A program made the translations under genes and the position numbers. Shown piece after piece: positions 15,845-24,490 of a DNA stretch of 64,000 bases (positions are counted from its first letter, which is position 1; the number at the start of each line of letters is the position of its first letter). Under the pieces are notes generated by a model that had not been told where the DNA came from, did not search any database, and saw only the letters and a list, made by a program, of their open reading frames with translations. The DNA comes from Pseudomonas baetica (lineage in GTDB: Bacteria > Pseudomonadota > Gammaproteobacteria > Pseudomonadales > Pseudomonadaceae). The stretch lies in assembly GCF_019733355.1 (NCBI RefSeq), contig NZ_JAIHLQ010000019.1, forward strand, positions 79,869-143,868, in the 5' to 3' direction.

Positions 15845-18105
15845 CGGCGCCCCCCCTATACATCAATCGCCGCGTGCTCATCGTCGACGACACCCCGGCG
15901 ATTCATGGCGATTTCGCCAAGATTCTCTGCCCTGCCACCCCCGAGGACGACGGCCTCGGCGAGACCGAGAGTCTATTGTTCGGCACCCCGACTGCAACAC
16001 AGGCACAGCACTTCGAACTTGACTCGGCATTTCAGGGCCGGGAAGCACTCGATAAACTCGAAGCTGCGCTGGCCGATGAGCGCCCCTATGCCATGGCCTT
16101 CATTGACATGCGCATGCCACCGGGATGGGACGGGCTGGAAACCATCGAACGGCTGTGGCAAGTCGATCCCAAGTTGCAGGTCGCGCTGTGCACAGCCTAT
16201 TCCGACTATTCGTGGGAAGACATCGACCGGCGTCTGGCGCTGAACGACCGTTTGCTGATTCTGAAAAAGCCCTTCGACGCAATCGAGATCCGCCAGATGG
16301 CCAGCGCCCTTACGGTCAAATGGCAAATGACCGAAGACGCCGCACTGAAGCTCAATGAGCTGGAGCAAGCGGTTCAGGAACGCACCCGGGAATTGTCCGA
16401 CGCCAATATCATCGTGCAGAACAGCCCGACCATCCTTTATCGGCTGCGCGGCGACCCCTCGTTTGCACTGATGTACATCTCCCACAACATCACTCGCTAT
16501 GGTCATGTCGCCGCGGATCTGGTGCGCTCGTCGAACTGGGCTCAGGAGCTGATTCACCCGGACGACCAAGCGAACGTCGATACGGCCATGGCCAGGGTGC
16601 TGGATCGGCATGCGTCGGGCGCTTCGATCGAATTTCGCCTGCGCACCGGCCAGGGCACTTGGCGCTGGGTGGAAAACCGCTATATACCGGTGCGCGATCA
16701 TGACGGGCGGCTGCAGGAAGTCGAAGGCATCATTCTGGACATCACCGAACGTCGTCTGGTCGAGGAGAAACTGGCGTTAATGGCCCGTTCCGACAGCCTG
16801 ACGGGGCTGGCCAACCGCGCCACATTGATCGAGCGCCTGCACCAGGCGTTTGCGGCCGCGCGTCGTGACGCCATGCCGTTCGCGGTGTTTTACCTCGACC
16901 TGGATCACTTCAAGCGAATCAATGACACCCTGGGGCACCCGGTCGGCGACCTGCTGTTGCAGGAAGTCGCCCAACGCATCAAGGCGCGCGTGCGAGAAAA
17001 CGATGTGGTGGCGCGCCTGGGCGGCGACGAGTTCGCGATCCTGCAACTGGACGTCAGCGACCCGACCCAATCGGCCGCGCTGGCGACCCATATCCGCGAC
17101 GCACTGATGGCGCCCTACACCCTGGCCGGTAATGCGCTGCATATTTCGGTCAGTATCGGCATCAGCAGTTACAGCGCGACCAGCCTCGACGCTGACAGCC
17201 TGCTGGGACAGGCCGACATGGCGCTGTACCGCGCCAAGGAAATGGGGCGCAACCAGTATCACTTCCACTCGGAGGAGATCTCTCGGGAAGTCGCCGAACG
17301 CATGACCATCGTCAGCGAGTTGATGACCGCGCTCGAGGGCGATGAGCTGAGACTGCATTACGCGCCGGAAATGGATCTGCACAACGACAGGATTCTAGGC
17401 ATGGAGGCGCAAATCCTCTGGCAGCATCCGCGGCGCGGTCTGCTGCCGGCATCCGCCTTCGTACCGGCGGCGGAAAGAACCGGCGCGATCATTCCTCTGG
17501 GGCGTTGGGTGCTGGATCGCGCCTGCCACCAGATGCAGATCTGGCGCGACGAAGGCGTGGCACCGCCGATGATGGCAATCAAGCTCTCTCTGGCGCAACT
17601 CAAGAGCGGTCCCGAACTGATCTACGACGTTCTGCGCACCACCGCACGCTGGCAGCTTGCGCCCTGGGATTTGCGCTTCGATGTCACCGAGGCGACGCTG
17701 GCCCAGACCAAGTGGACCCACAACGATGTATTGCCACGCCTGCGTGAACTGGGCGTGACCATCGCCATCGATGATTTCGGCACCGAATATTCATCGTTCG
17801 ATTACCTGAAAACCTACCGCGTCAATCACCTCAAGCTTGCTCAAAGCGTCATCGATAGCGCGACTCAAGATGCAGCCGGTGCCAGCGCACTGCGGGCGAT
17901 CGTCAATTTCGCCCGGGATCTGGACATCGGCATCATTGCCGAAGGCCACCAGACGCCGGGGCGGCATCCCGCGCCGTCCGCCGCAGCCGCCTTGCCCAGC
18001 GCACAGGGGCTCTATTTCAGTGAGGCGGTCAGCGCCGAGCAGGCAGGCCAACTGCTGAGGGACGGACTCAAGGTGGCCCTGTCCCCGGAGGAGGATGAGG
18101 AATGA
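15841..18105 (+). CDS. Receiver-PAS-GGDEF-EAL protein with intact GGDEF and degenerate EAL
   Basis: The product is 754 residues. Residues 8-165 are an atypical receiver with a long insertion after the first helix (RRVLIVDDTPAIHGDF; phospho-acceptor D89 in FIDMRMPPGWDG; ILKKPFD near 145). A coiled linker and a PAS domain (about 185-310, ending VEGIILDITERR) follow. GGDEF is intact at 394-398 with an inhibitory RxxD (REND) five residues before it. The EAL domain has lost key residues: the EAL triplet reads EAQ at 522-524, the usual Asn motif reads AIKLSL, and DDFGTGYS reads DDFGTEYS. It is therefore predicted to be a diguanylate cyclase. The gene overlaps the next by four bases. Confidence 0.88.
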   Translation: MTAPPLYINRRVLIVDDTPAIHGDFAKILCPATPEDDGLGETESLLFGTPTATQAQHFELDSAFQGREALDKLEAALADERPYAMAFIDMRMPPGWDGLETIERLWQVDPKLQVALCTAYSDYSWEDIDRRLALNDRLLILKKPFDAIEIRQMASALTVKWQMTEDAALKLNELEQAVQERTRELSDANIIVQNSPTILYRLRGDPSFALMYISHNITRYGHVAADLVRSSNWAQELIHPDDQANVDTAMARVLDRHASGASIEFRLRTGQGTWRWVENRYIPVRDHDGRLQEVEGIILDITERRLVEEKLALMARSDSLTGLANRATLIERLHQAFAAARRDAMPFAVFYLDLDHFKRINDTLGHPVGDLLLQEVAQRIKARVRENDVVARLGGDEFAILQLDVSDPTQSAALATHIRDALMAPYTLAGNALHISVSIGISSYSATSLDADSLLGQADMALYRAKEMGRNQYHFHSEEISREVAERMTIVSELMTALEGDELRLHYAPEMDLHNDRILGMEAQILWQHPRRGLLPASAFVPAAERTGAIIPLGRWVLDRACHQMQIWRDEGVAPPMMAIKLSLAQLKSGPELIYDVLRTTARWQLAPWDLRFDVTEATLAQTKWTHNDVLPRLRELGVTIAIDDFGTEYSSFDYLKTYRVNHLKLAQSVIDSATQDAAGASALRAIVNFARDLDIGIIAEGHQTPGRHPAPSAAAALPSAQGLYFSEAVSAEQAGQLLRDGLKVALSPEEDEE

Positions 18106-19973
18106 AAACACCATTCCCGCAATCCAACCGGCGCATCCTGATCATCGATGACACACCGGCGATTCACGACGACTTCCGCAAGATCCTCGCCCCGAAGGCG
18201 CCAGAAGAGGCCGATTTGAATCACCTCGAACAGACGCTGTTCGGTACCCGTCAGTCGCCGCCCCTGAACTTCCAGCTAGACTCCGCCTACCAGGGCCAGG
18301 AAGCCTTGGCTTTGGTCCTGCGCGCGCTGGCCGATGGCAACCCTTATGCCCTTGCATTCATCGATATGCGCATGCCGCCGGGATGGGATGGTCTGGAAAC
18401 CATCGAGCAACTGTGGCAGGCCGATCCGAACCTGCAAATTGCCTTGTGCACCGCGCATAGCGATTACAGCTGGGAGGCCATGGCCGAGCGGCTAGAGTTC
18501 GGCGACCAGTTACTGATTCTCAAAAAACCGTTCGACAGCCTGGAAATCCGCCAGATGGCCAATGCCCTGACCTGGAAATGGCAACTGGCCCAGGACGCGG
18601 CACTGAAAATGCTCAGCCTTGAGCGAACCATCGAGGCGCGGGTTCACGAGTTGTTGAAGGTGTCGCGCCTGCTGCAATACGACACCCTCACCGGTTTGCC
18701 CAACAGCACCTTGCTCGGTGATCGCCTGAGCCAGGCCCTGGCCGTCTGCCGGCGCCATGACAAGCAACTGGTGGTGATGTTCCTCGGACTGGACCGGTTC
18801 AAGCGCATCAATAATGCGTTGGGCCATCCGGCGGGCGACGAAATGCTCAAACGCGTCGGACAGCAACTGTTGCTGTGTATACGCGGATCAGACTCGGTCT
18901 TTCGCTACGGTTCCGACGAATTCGTGGTGATCCTCACCGACATCAGCCATCCACAGCAGACCCACGGCATCGCCGAAAAAGTACTCGCGGCCATTCGCCT
19001 GCCGCAGACGATTGCCGGCCATGACGTCAGCGTCACCGCCAGCCTGGGCATCAGCGTCTATCCCGAAGACGGACTGGATGCCATCGAGTTGATCAAGAAG
19101 GCCGAAACCGCGATGCGTAACGTCAAGGAAAACGGCCCCAACGACATCGGTTTTTTCATCGACGCGATGAACCAGCGCGCACGCGAACAGCAAAGCATCG
19201 AATCGGGCATTCGTCGGGCGTTGAAACGGCAAGAGTTCGTCCTGCACTACCAACCGAAAATCGACCTGCGCAGCGCCAGAGTGGTCGGTGCCGAGGCGCT
19301 GGTGCGCTGGCAGAAACCGGGGCATGGCTGGGTCTATCCCTGCGACTTCATTCCGGTGGCCGAGGACAGCGGACTGATCGTGCCACTGACCCAATGGGTG
19401 CTGGCCGAGGCCTGTCGTCAGACTCGGGCGTGGCAAGTGGCGGGACTGCCGCCGATCCGCATGTCGGTGAACATCTCGCCCATCGATATTCGCCAGCGCG
19501 ACTTCGTCGAAGGCGTCGAGCAAGTGCTCAAGCAGACCGGGCTGGACGCCGACTGGCTGGAGCTGGAAATCACTGAAGGTGTACTGATGCAAAACGTCGA
19601 AGCGACGATGACCGCACTCAATCGCCTGCAGGCACTGGGTACACGACTGTCCATCGACGACTTCGGCACCGGTTATTCAAGCCTGAGCTACCTGCGCCGG
19701 TTTCCCATTGATGTGCTGAAGATCGATCAATCGTTCATTCGCGGTCTGAGCAACGACAGCAATGATGCCGCCCTCGTCAGCGCCATCATCAGCCTGGGAA
19801 AAAGTCTGGGATTGAACGTCATCGCCGAAGGCATCGAAACCGCAGAACAACTGGCCTTTCTCAAGGCCCACCACTGCGAAGAAGGCCAAGGCTACTACTT
19901 CAGCAAAGCCCTGCCCGCCGACGCTTTTGCGCACTTGCTGGCCGCCACGTCCCCACCGCCCTGGACAGTTTGA
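18102..19973 (+). CDS. Receiver-GGDEF-EAL protein with degenerate GGDEF and intact EAL
   Basis: The product is 623 residues. The receiver is closely similar to that of the preceding gene (RRILIIDDTPAIHDDFRKIL, FIDMRMPPGWDG, ILKKPFD). There is no PAS domain. The GGDEF motif reads GSDEF at 270-274, and FLGLDRFKRIN replaces the usual DxDxFK start, so cyclase activity is doubtful. The EAL domain keeps its catalytic set: EAL at 398-400, VNIS, ELEITEGVLM, DDFGTGYSSL, KIDQSFI and AEGIET. It is predicted to be a c-di-GMP phosphodiesterase. The start overlaps the previous stop (ATGA). It forms a complementary pair with the upstream cyclase-like protein. Confidence 0.9.
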   Translation: MKTPFPQSNRRILIIDDTPAIHDDFRKILAPKAPEEADLNHLEQTLFGTRQSPPLNFQLDSAYQGQEALALVLRALADGNPYALAFIDMRMPPGWDGLETIEQLWQADPNLQIALCTAHSDYSWEAMAERLEFGDQLLILKKPFDSLEIRQMANALTWKWQLAQDAALKMLSLERTIEARVHELLKVSRLLQYDTLTGLPNSTLLGDRLSQALAVCRRHDKQLVVMFLGLDRFKRINNALGHPAGDEMLKRVGQQLLLCIRGSDSVFRYGSDEFVVILTDISHPQQTHGIAEKVLAAIRLPQTIAGHDVSVTASLGISVYPEDGLDAIELIKKAETAMRNVKENGPNDIGFFIDAMNQRAREQQSIESGIRRALKRQEFVLHYQPKIDLRSARVVGAEALVRWQKPGHGWVYPCDFIPVAEDSGLIVPLTQWVLAEACRQTRAWQVAGLPPIRMSVNISPIDIRQRDFVEGVEQVLKQTGLDADWLELEITEGVLMQNVEATMTALNRLQALGTRLSIDDFGTGYSSLSYLRRFPIDVLKIDQSFIRGLSNDSNDAALVSAIISLGKSLGLNVIAEGIETAEQLAFLKAHHCEEGQGYYFSKALPADAFAHLLAATSPPPWTV

Positions 19974-20018
19974 TCCACGCCCCGAAACCGGCCACGAGAG
20001 TCAAGGAGACGATTGCCG

Positions 20019-20972
20019 ATGAGCCTTTACCCCCCTGCCATGGCGTTGCTGCTTTGTGGACTCTGTATCGGTGCCCACGCCGAGCCGCTGGACGAACCGC
20101 TCATCCCCCTGCCCGCAGCGCCGTTGCAGGATGCCCGGCGCGTTGAACTTGGTCGCCGGTTATTCCACGAGCCACGGTTATCGATCAACAACAGCCTGTC
20201 CTGCACCAGTTGCCACCAATTGGACAAGAACGGTGCCGACAATCGTGCCTTGTCACTGGGTTTCGACGGCAAACCGGTGGCCGTCAACACACCGACGGTG
20301 TTCAACGCCAGCCTGAACTTCCGCCAGTTCTGGGACGGCCGCGTCGAGACGCTCGAGGAACAAAGCGACGTAGTCATTACCAGCCCCCATGAAATGGGCA
20401 ACGACTGGAGCACCGTCGTCGAACGCATCGCCAACGACGCCGACTACCGCCGGGACTTCGCCGCGACCTTCCCGGGCGGCGTGACCAAGGCCAATATCCA
20501 GCAAGCGCTGTCCACCTATGAACGCACCTTGCTAACCCGCAATTCCCGCTTCGATCAATACCTGCTGGGCAACACGGACATCCTGACTCTGGAGGAGAAG
20601 TACGGCTACCAGCGCTTCAAGGAATACGGCTGCATTGCCTGCCACCAAGGGGTGAACATCGGCGGCAACATGTTCCAGAAATTCGGTGTGTTCGGCGACT
20701 ACATTGCCGATCGCGGCAACCCGACAGTGGCCGACCAGGGACGTTTCAATGTCACTGGCGACGAAGCGGATCGTGCCGTGTTCAAAGTGCCGAGCCTGCG
20801 CAATGTCGCAATGACCGCGCCGTACTTTCACGACGGCTCGGCGCCCACCCTCGAACGGGCGGTGGACGTGATGTTCCAGTACCAACTGGGGCGCATGCCG
20901 AGCGACGAAGACAAGACCCTGATCATCCTGTTTCTCAAGACCCTGACCGGCCAATGGGAGGGCAAGCCATGA
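20019..20972 (+). CDS. Periplasmic di-haem cytochrome c peroxidase-like protein
   Basis: The product is 317 residues with a signal peptide ending at GAHA near residue 20. Two c-type haem sites are present: CTSCH (C62, C65, H66) and CIACH (C205, C208, H209). Segments typical of the bacterial peroxidase/MauG family surround them (LGRRLFHEPRLS, NTPTVFNASLNFRQFWDGR, FKVPSLRNVAMTAPYFHDGS). It would reduce hydrogen peroxide in the periplasm using cytochrome c electrons. The ATG at 20019 follows AAGGAG at 20003-20008. Its stop overlaps the start of the next sensor kinase, so a peroxidase is embedded in a signalling operon, which suggests a redox input. Confidence 0.9.
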   Translation: MSLYPPAMALLLCGLCIGAHAEPLDEPLIPLPAAPLQDARRVELGRRLFHEPRLSINNSLSCTSCHQLDKNGADNRALSLGFDGKPVAVNTPTVFNASLNFRQFWDGRVETLEEQSDVVITSPHEMGNDWSTVVERIANDADYRRDFAATFPGGVTKANIQQALSTYERTLLTRNSRFDQYLLGNTDILTLEEKYGYQRFKEYGCIACHQGVNIGGNMFQKFGVFGDYIADRGNPTVADQGRFNVTGDEADRAVFKVPSLRNVAMTAPYFHDGSAPTLERAVDVMFQYQLGRMPSDEDKTLIILFLKTLTGQWEGKP

Positions 20973-22783
20973 AGAACATCTCACGCCACACCAGCCTGCT
21001 GTTGCTCACACTGGTTGCGGTGGTGCTGGCCTCGATCCTGCTGTTTCTTTATTTCAAGTCAAGCTCCGAACAAACCATGACGTACACCGAGTCAAGGGAC
21101 CTGGTCCGGCAGATCAAACAGCAGAACGCTCTGTGGGAAAACGAGATTCTCAAAGCCAGGGTGGCGATCTCGCACAACTACGACCCCCTGGTATCGCCAA
21201 TGAACGAGATGACCCGGCTCTGGGAGCGCTTCGACTCCCTGGAGTCCGGGCATGGTCGCAACGACTCCGCACAATGGAACGACGCCCATGAGGGATTCCT
21301 GCACGCCATGCAGGAAAAAATCAGCCTGGTCGAACAGTTCAAGTCGCACAACGCCCTGTTGCGCAACTCTCTGGCCTTTTTGCCAACCGCCGAAGACGAC
21401 ATCCAGGCGCAACTGGCCAATCTGCCTGATTTCGACAAGTTGCAGTTGCAGAACATCACCACCGATACCTACGACCTGCTACTCAGTGCCCTGGAGTTCG
21501 CCCAAGTCACCTCCGCCGACAAAGCTGCCGACATCGAGTTAGGGTTGAACAAACTGGCAGTGAATGCACAACGCCTGCCCGCGGAGTTTCAAAGCCCGAT
21601 CAGGATCATGAGCAATCACATCGCCCTGATTGCGCGCGAGCAACCACGGGTCAATCAGTTGCTCGAAAACATCGAAGCCATTCCAGTGGCCGAACGTCTG
21701 GACAACATCACCACCATGCTTGACCTGGATCAGCAACGGGTCGAAGTCATCGAAAGGAAATACCACTTCTACCTGCTGCTGTTTTCCGTGCTGTTGATGA
21801 TGTCGCTGATATGGCTGGCCGTTCGCCTGATCCGCAGTTTCGCCGAAATCAATCGGGTCAATAGCGCCTTGCAGACGGCCAACGATGCGCTCGAGCACCG
21901 GGTCGAGGAGCGCACCCGCGAGCTCAAGAACGCCCAGAGCGAATTGCTCGACGCCGCGCGCCAGGCCGGTATGGCGGAGATCGCGACCAACGTGCTGCAC
22001 AACGTCGGCAATGTGCTCAACAGTGTGAACATCTCTAGCGATCTGATCGCGCGAAAGCTGCGCGCCAGCAAGTCACTGGGATTGGGCAAGGCCATGCAAT
22101 TGATCAACGAACATCCGCACGACCTCGGTTATTTCCTCAGCGAGGACGCCAAGGGCAAATTGCTGCCCGGTTACCTCAATCAACTGGTCGGCGCGATCTC
22201 TCAGGAACAGCAGGAAATGGTCGACGAATTGAACCAGATGAACAAAAGCGTCGACCACATCAAGGACATCGTCGCCACCCAGCAGTCCTATGCCGGGGCC
22301 AACAGCATGACCGAGCCGCTGTTCATCAACGAACTGCTCGAAGACGCCCTGCGCATGAACGCCGGAGCCCTGACCCGGCATCACGTCACGGTGGTCAAGG
22401 AATACGCCGAAGTGCCGCAAGTGATGGGCGACAAACATCGCTTGCTACTGATCCTGATCAACCTCATCAGCAATGCCAAATACGCGATGTCGGACCTCAG
22501 CAACCGCCCACGCACCATGACCCTGGGGGTCAGAATCGCGGATGAAAACTTCCTCGAAATCAGCGTCCGGGACGATGGCGAGGGCATAGAGCCGCAGAAC
22601 ATGACGCGCATCTTTGCCCATGGTTTCACCACCCGCAAGGAAGGCCACGGGTTCGGCCTGCACAGCTGCGCCCTGGCGGCCATCGAGATGAACGGCCATC
22701 TCACCGCCCACAGCGACGGGCCGGGCAAGGGTGCGTTATTCACCCTGCAGATCCCCCTGATCAACGTAACGGAGAACGCATGA
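20969..22783 (+). CDS. Membrane-bound sensor histidine kinase
   Basis: The product is 604 residues. A transmembrane helix lies at about residues 10-30, a long helical periplasmic domain extends to about 260, and a second membrane helix follows (LLLFSVLLMMSLIWLAVRLI). A coiled coil (LEHRVEERTRELKNAQ) leads to the phosphoacceptor region MAEIATNVLHNVGNVLNSVN with His344. This is a variant H box of the HNxGN type rather than the classical HELRTP. The ATPase domain has the N box (NLISNAKYAMSD) and G boxes (DDGEGIEP, GHGFGLHSC). It overlaps both neighbours by four bases. It is the only membrane sensor in the operon and the likely source of phosphoryl groups for the shared receivers. Confidence 0.9.
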   Translation: MKNISRHTSLLLLTLVAVVLASILLFLYFKSSSEQTMTYTESRDLVRQIKQQNALWENEILKARVAISHNYDPLVSPMNEMTRLWERFDSLESGHGRNDSAQWNDAHEGFLHAMQEKISLVEQFKSHNALLRNSLAFLPTAEDDIQAQLANLPDFDKLQLQNITTDTYDLLLSALEFAQVTSADKAADIELGLNKLAVNAQRLPAEFQSPIRIMSNHIALIAREQPRVNQLLENIEAIPVAERLDNITTMLDLDQQRVEVIERKYHFYLLLFSVLLMMSLIWLAVRLIRSFAEINRVNSALQTANDALEHRVEERTRELKNAQSELLDAARQAGMAEIATNVLHNVGNVLNSVNISSDLIARKLRASKSLGLGKAMQLINEHPHDLGYFLSEDAKGKLLPGYLNQLVGAISQEQQEMVDELNQMNKSVDHIKDIVATQQSYAGANSMTEPLFINELLEDALRMNAGALTRHHVTVVKEYAEVPQVMGDKHRLLLILINLISNAKYAMSDLSNRPRTMTLGVRIADENFLEISVRDDGEGIEPQNMTRIFAHGFTTRKEGHGFGLHSCALAAIEMNGHLTAHSDGPGKGALFTLQIPLINVTENA

Positions 22784-24180
22784 GTGAGCTTTCGAATCGC
22801 CGCATTCTACTGATCGACGACATGCCTTCGATTCATGAAGACTTTCGCAAGATCCTCGCTCCGGCGGCACAGTCGGTGGAACTGGACGAAATGGAGGCCG
22901 CACTGTTCGGCACCCCGGCCCGAACCGAGCGTCCTCGGTTCGAGCTGGATTCGGCCTATGGCGGCGAGGAAGGTCTGGGCAAACTGGTTCAGGCCATGCA
23001 AGAGCAGCGCCCCTACGCGCTGGCTTTCGTCGATATGCGCATGCCCGATGGCTGGGACGGTGCGAAAACCATCGAACACCTGTGGAAAGAGGATCCGCAG
23101 TTGCAGGTGGTGGTGTGTACCGCGTACTCGGATTACTCCTGGGACGAACTGCTGGAACGCCTGCACGCTCATGATCGATTGCTGATCCTGAAAAAACCGT
23201 TCGACAACATCGAAGTGCAACAGATGGCCAACACCCTGCTCACCAAATGGCAGATGACTGAACGGGCCTCCCTGCATATGCACAATCTGGAACATCTGGT
23301 GGATCAGCGCACCGCCCAGTTCAAGCAGGCCAGCGAAGAACTGCAGAGAGAAGTCGACGAACGCAAGCAATTGGAAGGACAACTGGTGCAATCGGAAAAA
23401 CTCGCTTCACTGGGGCAACTGGCGGCGGGCGTGGCCCATGAAATCAATAACCCGATCGGCTTCATCACCTCCAACCTCGGCACACTGGACGGCTACTTCA
23501 AACAATTGCTGACCATGCTCGACGCCTACCAGACGCTCGGGCACGCCACGGACAGCGAATCGGCGGCACGGCTGGAGCAATTGCGCAAAGACGTCGAACT
23601 GGATTTTCTGCTCGAGGACATTCCCGTGCTGATCCGCGAATCCAAGGACGGTATCGGCCGGGTCGGGCAGATCGTCAAGGACCTGAAAGATTTCTCCCGG
23701 GTCGACTCCAACCAGCAATGGCAGTGGGCCAATCTGCAACAAGGCATCGAGTCGACCCTGAACATCGTCGCCAGCGAACTCAAATACAAGGCCGACGTGA
23801 TCAAGGAGTATCAGCCGTTGCCAGACATCGAGTGCCTGCCGTCGCAAATCAATCAGGTCATCATGAACCTGGTGGTCAACGCGGCTCAGGCCATGGGGCA
23901 GGAACGCGGCATCATCACCCTGCGCACCGGGCAGCAGGCCGACATCGCCTGGGTTGAAGTGGCCGATACCGGATCAGGTATCGCACCGGACACCCTGCAA
24001 AAAATCTTCGACCCCTTCTTCACCACCAAACCGGTCGGCCAGGGGACTGGTCTCGGTTTATCCCTGTCCTACGGCATTGTGAAAAAGCATGGCGGAGACA
24101 TTTCGGTGCGCAGCGAGTTGGGCGTAGGTACAACCTTTCGCATCGAACTGCCGATGCGCCAGACCCCGTCTGCCGCCTGA
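22780..24180 (+). CDS. Receiver-histidine kinase hybrid (receiver at N-terminus)
   Basis: The product is 466 residues. Residues 6-160 repeat the atypical receiver seen twice upstream (RRILLIDDMPSIHEDFRKIL, FVDMRMPDGWDG, ILKKPFDN). A coiled coil precedes a standard HisKA domain (LASLGQLAAGVAHEINNPIG, His220). The HATPase domain is complete (NLVVNAAQAMGQ, DTGSGIAP, GTGLGLSLSYGIV). There is no membrane segment. It is the last gene of the overlapping operon and could relay signal from the membrane kinase or be controlled through its receiver. It overlaps the previous gene as ATGA. Confidence 0.92.
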   Translation: MSELSNRRILLIDDMPSIHEDFRKILAPAAQSVELDEMEAALFGTPARTERPRFELDSAYGGEEGLGKLVQAMQEQRPYALAFVDMRMPDGWDGAKTIEHLWKEDPQLQVVVCTAYSDYSWDELLERLHAHDRLLILKKPFDNIEVQQMANTLLTKWQMTERASLHMHNLEHLVDQRTAQFKQASEELQREVDERKQLEGQLVQSEKLASLGQLAAGVAHEINNPIGFITSNLGTLDGYFKQLLTMLDAYQTLGHATDSESAARLEQLRKDVELDFLLEDIPVLIRESKDGIGRVGQIVKDLKDFSRVDSNQQWQWANLQQGIESTLNIVASELKYKADVIKEYQPLPDIECLPSQINQVIMNLVVNAAQAMGQERGIITLRTGQQADIAWVEVADTGSGIAPDTLQKIFDPFFTTKPVGQGTGLGLSLSYGIVKKHGGDISVRSELGVGTTFRIELPMRQTPSAA

Positions 24181-24219
24181 TCCCTGCGGGAAAGGGCCTA
24201 GGCGTGACACTTTCGATTG

Positions 24220-24407
24220 ACACCATCACCTGCCACCGCGCCGTCGGGCGTTTGATGCTCAGCGGTTGCTCCAGCAAAGAATTCGCCCGTAAGCTGGAAA
24301 TCGCCGTATAAACCGTGAAAGCCCATAAGAAACACCGGTACAGCAAACCGGGGATCACCTCCCGGGCCGAGCTGTTTTCGATTGCTCTTCAGGCGCAGAA
24401 CGCCTGA
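24220..24407 (+). pseudogene. Remnant of a LuxR-type helix-turn-helix regulator
   Basis: One frame reads RLMLSGCSSKEFARKLEIAV, a stop (TAA at 24309-24311), then TVKAHKKHRYSKPGITSRAE and LFSIALQAQNA. This is the C-terminal GerE-type DNA-binding domain of a LuxR-family regulator, interrupted where the conserved Glu/Thr position should be. No N-terminal portion or start is recognisable upstream, so it is a decayed fragment. A degenerate REP-like stretch follows before the glutamate-synthase-like gene. Confidence 0.7.
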
Positions 24408-24490
24408 TTGCAGCGCTTTCACGAGCAAGCCCGCAGCCACAGAGAATCTGCGGCGGGCCACATCCATTGAGTCCGAACCAAGGAACCCGT

